A stretch of DNA of 64,000 nt from Perognathus longimembris pacificus (GCF_023159225.1 NC_063168.1:64769398-64833397), one strand, 5' to 3'. Positions 46,862-58,890 are shown, numbered from the stretch's first letter. Notes: generated by a model from the letters alone, not told the origin. Translations and numbers: made by a program.

Positions 46862-48033
46862 ATAGATGACAGAGAATGAAACACAGGTTAAAACTAGAGT
46901 TTAGGAGGTGTCTTAGATGTCTGAAGTAGGAAATAAAAGTAGCACATAATATTGGCTTGACATATGGAACCAGTTTATAACCTTCAGTTACTGGATATCT
47001 ATCAATTATTTTCTGTATTGATACAAAATTTGAACTAGAAATGTCAGGTTGAAAGATAAGTTTAAGAGTTGCAACTGACAGTCACAAGAACCTGTAAGTT
47101 TAAGAGTTGCAGCCAGTAATCACAAGAACCTAAAGAACCAAAATTCCTTATTAAGAGATAGTATTCATAAAAGCCAATATTCAATAATTCCCTTTTCTGG
47201 CTTGAATATCAATTCATCATTCTATTAATTCCCCTGAGGAGGGTACAGGACATATGTTATGCATGTGGAGCTGTTATGCTTTTTCCAAACAAGAGTACAT
47301 GACATTTGACTTATTCTTTACAACTTCCTTGGGAGCATTGCCATTGATACATAAGCAAAGATGCCATGCCAAAGGGAAGAGAACTGAGCCATTTTCCCAA
47401 GATCACCCCATGGCTACACACTCCTACTCAAGCTTAGACTCAAACTCACACTTGGAGCTTTTTGAGTTCAATGTTATTTTCATTGGCAGAACCCAGCCAA
47501 GCCACCAAGTGTGACAATGTGCTTGTAAAAATGATGCCATTCAAATAGGACTCTACCTACTAGTTGACTCCTAAGACCTCACATTAGCTCACTTCAGAGG
47601 TCAAAGTCTCCTTTGTTCTTTTGGTAAAGCGAGTCAAAAAAATGATTTGAAGATAGAATGGGCTATGTCGTGAATGACTGAATTTCTGAGGCAATTGATA
47701 AGCTTGAGATTCATGCAAATGTGGAATGGTTAAGAGGGAGAAAATGAATACCACCCCTCCTCCTATATGCACGTATGTACTATATGCAAGCCACCCCAGG
47801 GAAAAAGGAGATTGCCTTGGTATGAAAGTAACCATTTTCTCACTGCTGAATGTTGTTCTCTGCATTTGAGATATGTTAAATAATTTTCTTGGGGCTCAAA
47901 ATATCTCCAAACTGCAAATTATAACTAAGAGTCTACAGTCTGTTCTGGAGTGACTAGTTATATATTGATGTTTATTTCTAAGTTTTGACAATTAGACTAT
48001 GAAGAACAAAATTATCTTTAAAAATAATAACCA
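46862..48033. other. Unassigned sequence
   Basis: No gene is recognised. It includes the 38-bp tandem duplication at 47057. Confidence 0.4.
47057..47132 (+). repeat. 38-bp tandem duplication
   Basis: 'taagtttaagagttgca' begins at 47057 and again at 47095, both units ending in 'tcacaagaacct', with about five differences. Confidence 0.85.
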
Positions 48034-48298
48034 AAGCCAAGTGCCAGTGGTTCACACATACAATCCTCACTATTCAGGAGACTGAGATCTGAGGATTGTG
48101 GTTCAAAGTTAGCCCAGGAAGGAAAGTCCATGAGACTCTTAGCTCTAATAAACTACTCAGAAAAAAAACCCAAGTGGCTCTGTGGCTCAAGTGGTAGAGT
48201 GGTAGCCATACACACAGAAAGGCTTAGGAACAGAGCCCAGACCATGAGTTCAAGCACCAAGACTGGCAAATAACAATAACAACAACAATAATAATAAT
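48034..48298 (+). mobile_element. 7SL/B1-like + Geo composite SINE (sense)
   Basis: A clear example of the composite: 'ccagtggttcacacatacaa', 'tattcaggagactgagatct' and 'gtggttcaaagttagcccag', then 'ctctgtggctcaagtggtag' and 'ccaagactggc', then an (AAC/AAT)n tail. Confidence 0.85.
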
Positions 48299-48472
48299 AG
48301 CTGTAGACATTTGGATTTTCCTTTAAGCATAACTTTATGGAGATGACATAGTGCTATAATAGATTTTTCGATGTGCTGGAACTTACGTGTCAACTAAAGA
48401 TCAAAGAACCAACTAGCATTATAGCACTGCTTATTTATTCAGAAGAACATTACAAATTCCAACTTGTTTCTT

Positions 48473-48725
48473 CACATGGGATTTTTCTTTTCTTTTTTTT
48501 TTTTTTGCTTTTGTAGTTGTTGGTCTTTTTTTTTTTTCTCAAATTTTTATTATCAAACTGATGTACAGAGAGGTTACAGTATCATACGTTGGGCATTGGA
48601 TACATTTCTTGTACTGTTTGTTGCCTTGTCCCTCATGCCCCCTTCCCTCCCCCCTTTCCCTCCCCCCCCCAGGTGTTCAGTTCACTTACACCAAACAATT
48701 TTGATAACCACATGGGATTTTTCTT
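48473..48725 (-). mobile_element. Short LINE-1 3' tail with 17-bp target-site duplication and odd 3' end
   Basis: cacatgggatttttctt at 48473-48489 and 48709-48725 bounds an antisense L1 end of about 220 bp. On the plus strand a T run comes first, then 'gcttttgtagttgttggtc', a second T run, then the normal L1 end ('aaatttttattatcaaactg'). The extra block resembles L1 3' UTR text that normally lies further from the tail (compare 53904-53930). Confidence 0.85.
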
Positions 48726-49324
48726 AAGTAGAAAGTTCCCATGCTCCAGGACGAGAGTACCCAGTCAGATACTCCGAGGAAGCTGCATTTGTGGACATCC
48801 ATATGTCTTTCACAGTGTACAAAAGAACTTTCATTTCAAGAAAAAAATTCTCTATTTAAAAATGTTCCCAAACTATCTTGTATAAGATCACTATTCACAA
48901 CTTCCTACATTTTCTGTAATTTAGTTCTGAATATTACTTTCTTGGAGACTGGCTTTTTCTCAGTTGCAGTGACTTTATTATTTCCAGCATGGTCTCAGAA
49001 ATAGTTCCTTTAAGAGAGGTACTGGTTCTGGAGTTTTGAATGACAATATGAGCAGCAATAAGATTGCAGTAAATCTATGCTGAATAGGGTTCTCGAAACA
49101 TATGGCCATATCTTCCTATCCTGGACAATTGGTCTAAGAAAAAGAACCAAATATTTCAAGGTGTCTGGATAGGTCTTGATTTATCAGTTATCCTAAATCC
49201 CTTTTCACCCTCAGCAGTCTATGGCTTAGTTTGATTAACAATGTTGTCATGTAATTATGGGCTCAGTAATTGTACTTCTTCATTTTACAAAAAGGAAAAT
49301 GATCCAGTGGGATTAAACATTCCC
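48726..49324. other. Unassigned sequence
   Basis: No gene or repeat assigned. Confidence 0.35.
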
Positions 49325-49473
49325 ACGAGGCCGCCCACGCAGCTCAACGTTGAATGAAGTTTGGGGAAGCCGCTCTTCACTGTGATCGGTTCAGACTCAT
49401 TCCATTGACACGGGAGCCCGAGGACAGGCATGAAGGCCTGTAGGTGGGTCCTGGGTTCGTCAGCTATTCATCG
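49325..49473. other. Small CpG cluster
   Basis: By hand count, ten CpG dinucleotides in about 150 bp, against a surrounding sequence almost free of CpG. No repeat family is recognisable and no frame is convincingly coding. It is much shorter than a normal CpG island. Confidence 0.55.
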
Positions 49474-50521
49474 CCCCTTGAAGAATGCTCATCTAAGAAA
49501 TCTAGAAGCTTCTCCACCAAGCTTAGAGGTACACTTAGAACAACTTGCATCACCATAGCCATGTCTGAGTTGGAACCACTTGCTAAATGTGATACTTGAC
49601 ATTTATAAACAATTTTAATACTACCTAATGTGTTAAATTTACAAGGCGCTTCATCCCAGGAAGGTAAGGGGATCTAGCTATTCATAATGGTAAGTAACTG
49701 GGAATTGCTGCCTCAAAAGCAGCTGTGTTCGCAATTCCAGGACTCCCTTCTCCCCATTCCACTCTGTTGTTGTCCTGAGCTGCAAGTGCTGTGAGCTGCA
49801 GAATATGATGTGTTGTAAGCATTCATGACACAAAGCAGTGTAGTCTTGGCGCTGGAGGGGTTCCAGTTCTTATGAACTATCCACAGCAAAGCTGTACTAT
49901 TAAGTATGACAAAGATCCTCCATATCCAGCAGCTGAGATGGCAGAGAGCCTTTCATAGCTGACCTTTAGATGAACTTAATTACAATCAGCAAGAGAAAAA
50001 TGCTAGGCCTTTCACACAACAGAATGGAGTTCTTCTAATTTGTTTACCAGGAGTGCCCAGCAAGGACCTCCTCCCCACATGGAATGTAGAAATGAATCCA
50101 CACAACCACCTATAGAGATGCTAACAGATTAGAATGTGAGCTGGGCATATTTACAGGAAAATGAACATGCACAAAGACAATCCCTCTCCTATCCAACTGT
50201 CATGTTGGGGGTTACTGTCTCACTGGATGTTGTTAGAATTACATATTATGTCTAAACCCACTTAAATTAGTAATGGTAATGGGCAAGAGAGGTCGTGACA
50301 ACTAGGTCTTAAAGGAACTCACAGTAATTGATAAGTAATTTTCAGACTCAAAGAATCAACATTGTCATCTTGCCGTGTTATAAGATTTTCTTCCTTGCTT
50401 AAGATATACTAGGCTAAAATAAAATTCAGCCGAATTTAAATACACATCAGTGAAGAAGCTAACAACTGGCAATTGTGAGATTCATAAACAGTTTCAGAGT
50501 TGATTCCCACTAAGGTCAAGT
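49474..50521. other. Unassigned sequence
   Basis: No gene or repeat assigned. Confidence 0.35.
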
Positions 50522-50591
50522 CCCCTCCCTCCCTCCCTCCCTCCTTCTCTCTCTCTCTCTCTTTCTCTTTCTCTCTCTCTCTCTTTCTCTT

Positions 50592-50671
<80 letters not shown>

Positions 50672-50672
50672 T
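50522..50672 (+). repeat. Compound (CCCT)n-(CT)n-(CA)n microsatellite
   Basis: About 150 bp of pure pyrimidine, mostly CT with TTTCT interruptions, closing with eight CA units. It generates spurious Ser/Leu and Arg/Glu frames on the two strands. Confidence 0.95.
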
Positions 50673-51332
50673 GAAAACTAAACAATTTTCTGGCTGCAAG
50701 TTCAGGATGAATCCCCTGAGTTCCATGTGGTTTCCTTTGTTTTTTCCTTTTCTTTCTTTTCTCTTTTCTGTAGCTTGGCTGGAGAAATCAAATACATTGT
50801 CACTGTGAGGTTTACAGATGTTCTGATGAAAGATAAATGTAGTTCAATGCAAAGATAAATGTTCCCCAGATACCAAACCATTTAATCATTACAATATTCC
50901 AGACTGTATTTTGCGAGCGGAATAACCTATCATGAACCTTTTGTGCTGTTTGACATTTTCCATTACAATAGCTTTGGCCACCAGTAAGTAGTGTTACTTG
51001 AACTATTTGGCCATGAAGAACATTTCATTTAAAAATTCCAATTCCTTAAAACATTGAGACAATGCAAACAAAATGCAATGGAAAGAGTGCCAAAACATCA
51101 GAACTAGTAAAATGAAATGACAACACGAAGCTTTACGTTGAAATAATTATTAGATTCAACAGAAATTAAAACAATGTTTTTAAATTACAACTAGTATCTA
51201 AAAGTTTGCTTTAAATTTGAGGGTTTTTTATGTTACCACCTGACACCTTTCCACAGACTGTGTTGTGAGTATATCTGTTCTAAAGCCTATAAATGTTGTT
51301 TAATATCTTCATCTTTTTTTAACTACTCCTTA
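50673..51332. other. Unassigned AT-rich sequence
   Basis: Nothing recognised. Confidence 0.4.
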
Positions 51333-51548
51333 GATCAGTGATTGGTAAGCTTTTATGATGAAGTCCAGATAGTAAATATGTTAGGCTTTGAAGGACATAT
51401 GGTCTGTCACAACTATCGCACAGAAGTATCCATAGACAATATGTTGATGAGTGACTGTGGCTATATTCCAATAAAACTTTATTTACAAATGCTCCTATTA
51501 GGTCACATTTGGCCTGTGCTTTGTAGTTGGCTTTCCTCAGGTTTAGAT
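51333..51548 (+). mobile_element. hAT-type non-autonomous DNA transposon fossil
   Basis: 'gatagtaaatatgttaggct', 'ttgaaggacatatggtctgt', 'cacaactatcgcacagaagt', 'ccatagacaatatgttgatg' and 'tccaataaaactttatttac', ending 'atttggcctgtgctttgtag', match a widespread old mammalian DNA transposon in order. I believe it belongs to the hAT-Charlie group. The terminal inverted repeats are worn. Confidence 0.65.
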
Positions 51549-51781
51549 AATGTAATCTGTATTCCTACATGTTCTGAATATTTTGCTAGAGATCTCAGAA
51601 TAGGTTTTTAGACTAGGATACATTAAACTACAACATGCACCTTTTATACATTCATTATATTTTTATTGTGTACCACAGGATGTTGAGTATATATACATCA
51701 TGAAATGTTTAAGTTTAGCTAACTAATAAATGTATCTCTTACAGTTATAATTCTTATGATAAAAGCATATAATATCCTCAG

Positions 51782-51782
<1 letters not shown>

Positions 51783-51820
<38 letters not shown>
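51783..51820 (+). repeat. (GT)n microsatellite at a SINE end
   Basis: Nineteen GT units abutting the SINE that follows. Confidence 0.95.
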
Positions 51821-51821
<1 letters not shown>

Positions 51822-52040
51822 CAGTACTGGGGCTTGAACTCAGGGCCTGGGCACTGTCCCTTTGCTGCTCAATGATAGTGCTCTACCACTGGAGCCACAG
51901 CTCCACTTCTGGTGTTTTAGTGTTTAATTGGAGATAAGAGCCTCACAGACTTTCTTGCGCAGGCTGGCTTTGAATCATGGTTTTCATATCTCAGCCTCCT
52001 GAGTAGCTAGGATTATGGGCATGAGCCACCGGAGCTTGGC
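51821..52040 (-). mobile_element. 7SL/B1-like + Geo composite SINE (antisense)
   Basis: 'ccagtactggggcttgaact', 'ctaccactggagccacagct' and 'ttagtgtttaattggagata', then 'gaatcatggttttcatatct' and 'gagtagctaggattatgggc'. The tail side has become the (GT)n tract. Confidence 0.85.
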
Positions 52041-52559
52041 TTGTCTTGCTTGACATTTTTAAGGAGCATAATTCACACTAAAAATGAAGGACAAGAAGGT
52101 AGAACAGGTGCTGTAAAAGAGTGGGTCCTGCTAGGAGGGGAGGCCAAAGAGAGAAGGTGAGGTAGGATGAATCTGGTCAAAGTACTTGATAGGCATGCAT
52201 GTAAATGGTACAATGGAAGCTGCTGAATTGTTTTAAGAAGTGGGAAGAAGATAAAATGACAGACAGTGGATTTGACCCTGATCCATTTTATGCATGTATG
52301 GAACTATCACAAAGAACTAATATACACTGCTAAAGATGTTGAAAGAGGAGAAGAGAAAGAACAAAATATAGTTGAATTAGCTGCAATGCTAACTTATGGA
52401 AATGCTATCACTAACATTTCAAAGAGTAACATATCTCAGAGAGGAAACCCACTATATCCAAGTCTCAGAGAAAGAAGCCCAAACCAAAACCTGTAGATAC
52501 TGCCTTTCTTTCTCAAAGGCAGCTGGGAATTTACAGTATTTATTTGCTATCTTTTATTT
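52041..52559. other. Unassigned sequence
   Basis: No gene or repeat assigned. Confidence 0.35.
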
Positions 52560-52835
52560 TCCTTGCAAACTAAGCTCAAATGTCACCACTTCTCTTTTTC
52601 TGACAACATTCTTCAAACTCTATCTGCCTGGGACATTCTATGAGGGAGAACTGTGGCTCCAGGAGGCCTTGCTTTTTCCCTCAGAAACTGTCAGCCTTGG
52701 CCTCCCCCAGGAATCCTCACCATTTATCAAATCAGACAGAGTTGTCTGTTCAGATGTCCCTTTATCCTCATGGACTTTGAGCTCCTCAGCAGAGATTTAA
52801 GTCTCTTCAAGGGCTCTTTGTTATTTCCAATGTCC
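52560..52835 (+). mobile_element. L2 3' region fragment (sense)
   Basis: 'aactaagctcaaatgtcacc' and 'tctgacaacattcttcaa', then further on 'ggactttgagctcctcagca' and 'agggctctttgttatttcca', follow L2 3' order. The open frame at 52396-52800 runs through it and is not a gene. Confidence 0.5.
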
Positions 52836-52872
52836 AATGCCAAAGTGAAAAAAAAAGACAAACATGGAGGGA

Positions 52873-52875
<3 letters not shown>

Positions 52876-52917
<42 letters not shown>

Positions 52918-52920
52918 GTG
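52876..52920 (+). repeat. (GT)n microsatellite
   Basis: About twenty GT units with one break near the end. Confidence 0.95.
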
Positions 52921-53698
52921 TGAATGATAGAATGAGATGAGATGAAAAGCATAGCTGAAAAGATTAATATCTACAAATATAACCATGTGAATTGGGGACT
53001 ACAGGGGTGGATGAATAGGAAGAATGAACTTTAAGGTACTCAGGCATAAGTGTTCCTTCTCTGAGTCATAGAAGTCTATATTCGATACTGTCTTAGGGCT
53101 ATGGGTGTATTTTTTGATGTATTTGTCATATGGGCAGGTTCTCATGTTTAATAGATTCACAAGAACCTCAGCAGCCATGGACTGATATCACTTTGGGTTG
53201 AGGAATATAACTCTGCAGCAATGATACTCGTGAAAAAAGAAAAGTTTATCCTGATTCTCAAAGCCTAACAGAGTCGGTGTTTGGCTCTGGATTGGTGCTC
53301 CATGTAGGCAAAGCGTTTTCTTTGTGGTTTATTCTGCTACATGCAACATCTAGACTCTTAACAACTCACCTCTCAGTGAATACATTTAGGTGGAATAATA
53401 AATGAATAAAACATGAAACATATTCTATACTTTTGATAATTATAGGCCAGGTGAATGTGCACATGTACCTTTGGAATAGCCTTGTAGTTGTTAGTTTAGC
53501 TGTGCAATCTCTTTTTCATCGGTCACCTTGTATTACTTTGAAAATAAGAATTTTGGAATACACTTTCCTGCTCTAATATTTGCTAGGTCCTTCTTTTCCA
53601 TTTCATCAACTCCAGGCTATATTTTAATATTTGAGTTCAATTCTATCTTTTTACTCCATTTCTCCCTTTCATACCCTAGTTTTATAGCACTATTAATA
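52921..53698. other. Unassigned sequence
   Basis: Flank of the L1 insertion that follows. No gene recognised. Confidence 0.35.
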
Positions 53699-55115
53699 TT
53701 CCCTCGATTTTTATTTATTTATTTATTCAAATTTTTATTATCAAACTGATGTACAGAGAGGCTACAGTTTCATACATTAGGCGTTGGATACATTACTTGT
53801 ACTGTTTGTTACCTTGTCCCTCATACCCCCTCCCTCCTCCCCCTTTCCCTTTCCCCTCATGAGGTGTTCAGTTCACTTACACCAAACACTTTTGCAAGTA
53901 TTGTTTTTGTAGTTGTTTTTCTTTTTTTTACCCGGTGTCTCTCAATTTTGGCATTCCCTTTCAATTTCCTAGTTCTAATACAAGTATACATGGTTTCCAA
54001 TATACTCAGATAAGATTACAGAGATAGTGTAGATACAACCACAGGAAAGTGATATACGAACATCATCATTAATAGAAACTACAGATACACATGGGACGTT
54101 GAAAGTAGTAACAACTGTGATATAACAATCATTTCCATAACATGAAGTTCATTTCACTGAGCACCATTTTATGTGATCATAAGGGTATAGCTATTGGGCT
54201 CCTGTGATCCTCTGCTGTAACTTGCCTAAACCTGTACTAATTATTCCCAATAAGGGAGACCATAGAGTACATGTTTCTTTGGGTTTGGCTCACTTCACTT
54301 AGTATAATTTTTTCCAAGTCCTACTTAATCTTTGATAAAGGAGCTAAAACAATAGTTTGGAAGAAAGATAGCCTCTTTAACAGATGGTGCTGGCAAAGCT
54401 GGTTCAACACATGCAACAAACTAAAACTAGATCCTTATATATCACCCTGCACCAATTCCAAATGGATTTAAGACCTCGAAATCAAAACAGACACCCTGAA
54501 AACACTAAAGGAAGGAGTAGGAGAAACACTTGGGCTCCTTGGCGCAGGATGGAACTTCCTTAACAAAGACCCAGAAAGGCTACAAATCAAAGAAAGGTTG
54601 GACAAATGGGACTGCATCAAACTGCAGAGCTTCTGTACGGCAAAGGACATAGCTTGCAAGATAAACAGAAAGCCCACAGACTGGGAGAAGATCTTTACCG
54701 TCCAGTCAATGGACAAAGGCCTCATATCTAAAATATATGCAGAACTAAAAAAATTACCTTCCTCAACAAAACTGCAAAGAACCAATAGCCCCATAATCAA
54801 GTGGGCTAAAGACTTAGAGATTTCTCTGATGAGGAAATGAAAATGGCCAAGAGACATATGAAAAAGTGCTCTACATCACTGGCCATAAAAGAAATGCAAA
54901 TCAAAACAACATTGAGGTTCCATCTCACCCCAGTAAGAATGTCATATATCAAGAAAACTAACAATAACAGTTGTTGGAGGGGATGTAGCCAAAAGGGAAC
55001 CCTACTTCATTGTTGGTGGGAATGTAAACTGGTTCAGCCACTCTGGCAAGCAGTATGGAGATTCCTCAGAAGGCTCAATATAGAGCTATTTCTATCTATG
55101 TTCCCTCGATTTTTA
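53699..55115 (-). mobile_element. 5'-inverted (twin-primed) LINE-1 with perfect 15-bp target-site duplication
   Basis: The 3' part, 53714-54321, is antisense on the plus strand: AT-rich tail remnant, G-rich-tract complement, 3' UTR and the last codons of ORF2. The 5' part, 54322-55100, is flipped and reads ORF2 in the plus direction, with only one frame break near 54838. It retains the C-x3-C-x7-H-x4-C motif (CWRGC...HCWWEC). ttccctcgattttta flanks both ends (53699-53713, 55101-55115). The empty site reads 'attttt/aaaatc', a typical L1 endonuclease target. About 245 bp of ORF2 present in the 46-kb copy is missing at the inversion joint. Confidence 0.93.
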
Positions 55116-55975
55116 AAATCTCTGCTGAGGTGTTTTCACATGTCATGATTGTAGATAGTCGTGTGGTTGACACTTTCACCTAGGCTTCAAGCTTTCCTTA
55201 GGATCACTTCTCACATTCGTTTGTCCATGGATCTTACCACTGGATAGTTTCTCTACATGCCCTCTAGGGTTTGTCTTCCTCTCGAGCACCTTTTCTTATT
55301 TGTAACTGTTGACTTTTCCCATAGATTCAAAAGTCAGTGGCTTCACCTTATTTAGTTTGTATCTTTTTTAATGCCAATCAGTTAAGTTCATTAATTACAT
55401 AAAGAATAAAGAGAAGCAGTTCAAATGTGCAATGAGTGGTATTGAATTTCCTCACCAAAAATCTCTTCTTCCGTTCCAACCTGCCCTCTCACTGCAAACC
55501 CACTTACAGCCAAGAAAGTTGGCTTTATCTATGTTAATAAAGGTCTTGAGTTTGAATGAATTAAAAGCACTGCACTGAACTTAAAGCACTGCAGTGGCCA
55601 CCTATGAATCCTTCAGGGATTCAGAGACTCAGGCCTATTAGTTTCTGGGATGATTTGATCATTTGGAAATTTTTGTGAATTTGTTTGTGTTCCCCAAACC
55701 AACACAATCTCAGGTGATAATGCAGTCATCTCTATTTCTGCCTCATAGTTCCTAGTTTATTTCGGAAGTAAAATGTGCAGCTTGCTTTATTTTCAATGAC
55801 TTTTTAAACGCGGCTGTGTAACATGGTCTAGCTGAAGTCCTGTAGTTCATCTTTCTGGCTGGATTTCTCTCCCAATGGTGAATGGGTGAGTAAAGATTAC
55901 TTGGCAACATTAACACAGACATTGCTGATAAGAAAATGATAACCTTATGATTCTATGCAATCTGTAGACTACTTT
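55116..55975. other. Unassigned sequence
   Basis: Continues the pre-insertion DNA from 53698. Nothing recognised. Confidence 0.35.
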
Positions 55976-56205
55976 TTGTTGTTGGTAGTCATGGGCTTTG
56001 AACCCAAGGCCTTGGGGCTGTCTCTGAGCCTCTTGTGCTCAAGACTAGCTCTCTACAACTTGAGCCAAAGATCCACTTCCAGCTTTTCAGTGGTTAATTG
56101 GAGATAAGGGTCTCACAGGGACTTTTTTGCATGGGTTGGCTTCCAATCTTGATCCTCAGACCTCAGTCTCCTGAGTAGCTAGGCATAAGCCACTGGCGCC
56201 AGGCC
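55976..56205 (-). mobile_element. 7SL/B1-like + Geo composite SINE (antisense)
   Basis: 'catgggctttgaacccaagg', 'tctacaacttgagccaaaga', 'cagtggttaattggagataa' and 'ctgagtagctaggcataagc'. Full order, moderately diverged. Confidence 0.8.
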
Positions 56206-57739
56206 TGTAGACTCCTTTTGAGATTGCAGCTCCTCTACCTGAACACAAGCACATGCATGGAAGTAGGGAAGCCTTGAATATCCTCAGTCTCATACTATTG
56301 TCTCTGGGGGCTAACCAAGCTCCTGTCTCACTAAACATCTCAACCTCAACTTTCTGGGATAATGTTTAGAAACACAGAGGTAAAATAGGATGCAGAGGAA
56401 AACAAGGCTCAAGAAATGGCAAACAAGGTCTCAGATTCATCTTAGAATTTTTGGTATGACTTTTATGGCAAAATGTGAAATATATTCCACACAATTAAGT
56501 TAATTTCTGTTACAGTAAATTACTTTGAATATTAAAATAATTAAACTGTATATATATATTTACATCTATATCTAGCTGTATATTTGCTAATTTTATTCAT
56601 TTGTTATTAATAACCCAGGTATCTCACTAAGAATTGCTACTGCTACTACTGTCTGAATCAATGTTGGTTTTTTTTGATAACTGTTAGTGACTTTTACGTT
56701 TAGAGGCTGAGGTTTGCAATGTTGAAGGAAAGCATTTCAGACAGTCTGAGAAGTTGAGAGTTGAGGAGGAGTACCTGATAATAATTCTGTCTTCTGGCAA
56801 GTGTGAAGTCTAGAAGTAAAAGAAAGATCAAGGGTGGGCTGAATCTGAGAGGAGAACAGATGGGCCGTGGTTATGCCTGCCAGAGACTTGGGCAGACAGA
56901 AATGCAAACTGTTCCTGCTCTCTTTCCCCTCTAAACAGGGAACATGTACACTGGAGCTCAGTGTGGGCTGGGCAGATGGGATGCTTCGAGAAAAAAAGGT
57001 TGGCAGTGCCTTCCCCTGATGAAAAGAAGGCAAACCTGAGAATTGGATTTTTTTTTTTTTTACTAAAGCCAAAGTGTGGCCTCTTCTCTGGATCATGACA
57101 TGCAGAAAAGAAAACTTGTCAGAAAAGAGGGTATTAAAAGTTCTGTAGGCATTGCGTCCAGCATAGCCTGTCCTCCAAGAATTGTTCCTGTTTTAGGAAT
57201 ATGTATTTATTTGAGTATTTTATTACAGGTAATGCTTTTTAAGCTTATGACATTTTTCCTAAGTGTACAACCCACTGCTCCAAATTGGTCTCAAGACCAG
57301 AAACAACAAACAGTATTGTGTGTGCTTGTGTGTATGTGTGAATGTGTGTATGTGAATTGTTGGACAGCACCTGATCCACCGAATTAGAAACATCGGAAGC
57401 AGTGTTCACTAATTATGCTTTACAACTCCTCAATGTGACTTAAATGTGGCAGGAGGCTTCAGCAATGGGGCCCTAAGTAAAACTTTGGATCACTTTTCTA
57501 GTGATGCTGTTACTTTGAGCAGATTGTGTACACACAGCCAATCCTGTTGATCATTGCTGTTGGCAGGATCAAATGAAATAATAAGCAAAGCCACAAAATA
57601 CAAAAAACACTCTAAGTGCACATTAGTTTATGAGAGAACAAGCGAGGGAGAAATGGAGGAACATACATGCAAACAGACATAAATGTATAGCATATAGATG
57701 TACAACCACACTAACCCTTTTGGAAGAGAAAAATGACAT
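56206..57739. other. Unassigned sequence
   Basis: Contains a (TA)n patch near 56553 and a 14-T run at 57048-57061. The antisense open frame at 56737-57096 includes the T run and resembles nothing I know. Confidence 0.35.
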
Positions 57740-58032
57740 TCTATGCAATCTTTCACTGTGTTCTTCCATATTGCCCAGCCATTTTACACTGAGGTTGGAA
57801 CATGATGTCTAGTCCCGGCTGATGAACTGTGAATGAAAGTGGTGCAGCTTGAGACAATTAAAACCAGGGTAATTAGAACCCCAGGCAGTTAGAACCTCCA
57901 CTCTTTTGAGCCTCTGAAATGAAGCCTACTTCCTGCCCTACTAGACCCTCTGTGAGCCAGAAATAAATCTTTGTTTTGTTCAATTCCTGAGATTTCAGGA
58001 GTGATATGTTGTGGCAGCTGGCATAAATTACC
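57740..58032 (+). mobile_element. Tentative LTR-type repeat 3' part
   Basis: 'gttagaacctccactctttt' and, near the end, 'gccagaaataaatctttgtt' with 'gttgtggcagctggcataaa' resemble the polyadenylation end of an old ERVL/MaLR-like LTR. The family is not determined. Confidence 0.35.
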
Positions 58033-58890
58033 TGGGCCAACAATGTAGATGGAAAAGCAAAGAGAAAGACAATAAGATTGACAATGAGATGTCAGATAGA
58101 AGGAGAAGCCAATTTTAGGAAAGAGAATGATATTATCTCTTCATGATAGGAAGCAGACATTGGGCTATATCTTTATCTCTTTAGGTCCTGGAAAAAATAT
58201 GTAGATCCCTAAAGGAATTAATCTCATAGGATTAAAGTAATTAATCTCAAAAGATTAATTGTTAATTTTCTGGTACATTACTGACTATTCAGTGCCTCAG
58301 AACATGGCTACTTCAGGTAGGTTTTCTCATGACTTGGTTATAATGTGGGAAGAGTCTGTTAAGAGTTAATTCTGCTTTCTTTTTGCAAGGAAAGAAACCC
58401 ATTTATGATCGGTTCACTCTCCTTTTATCCTCTCAAGTTTCTACTCTTAATATCTATCTATATTTATTCTTAGTGTGCATTTTAACTATACAAGATCATT
58501 GACGATTTGCTGAACGCTATTTCTGACATTACACACCTGCAAAAATTGACTTCCATCCTGCTTAAATCTTACTCTTTCTTATCTTTTAGGGACCATATTA
58601 CAATATGACTAATTTTAGGGAACCTCCGTATCTTGTTTGGGGGAAATTGTTCTTATGTGATCTCTCAAATAGATCTCAAATAGAGTTAGTTTCAATTGAT
58701 GGGCATAGATGAAATTATACTTTGTCCTCCTGCATCTAAGAATGGAGAGTTCAAGTCCATTAGAATGGTTTTTTATTCAAAATGTCCTGATGAACACTTT
58801 CAATTACAACAGAAGACAGGTTGATAACCATTGTCTTCAACCAAAAAAAGTCTACACACTGTGGAAATTACTTCCCACTGCATTAAAAAG
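58033..58890. other. Unassigned sequence
   Basis: AT-rich. Nothing recognised. Confidence 0.35.

Noticed and set aside
50436..50808. Frames of about 100 codons made of Ser/Leu or Arg/Glu repeats
   Set aside because: Produced by the (CT)n microsatellite.
52396..52800. 134-codon plus-strand open frame
   Set aside because: It runs through an L2-like fragment and has no recognisable protein similarity.
54598..55148. Recognisable reverse-transcriptase-associated protein sequence
   Set aside because: It is the C-terminal part of L1 ORF2 within a 5'-truncated, inverted, frameshifted insertion, so it is annotated as a mobile element rather than a gene.
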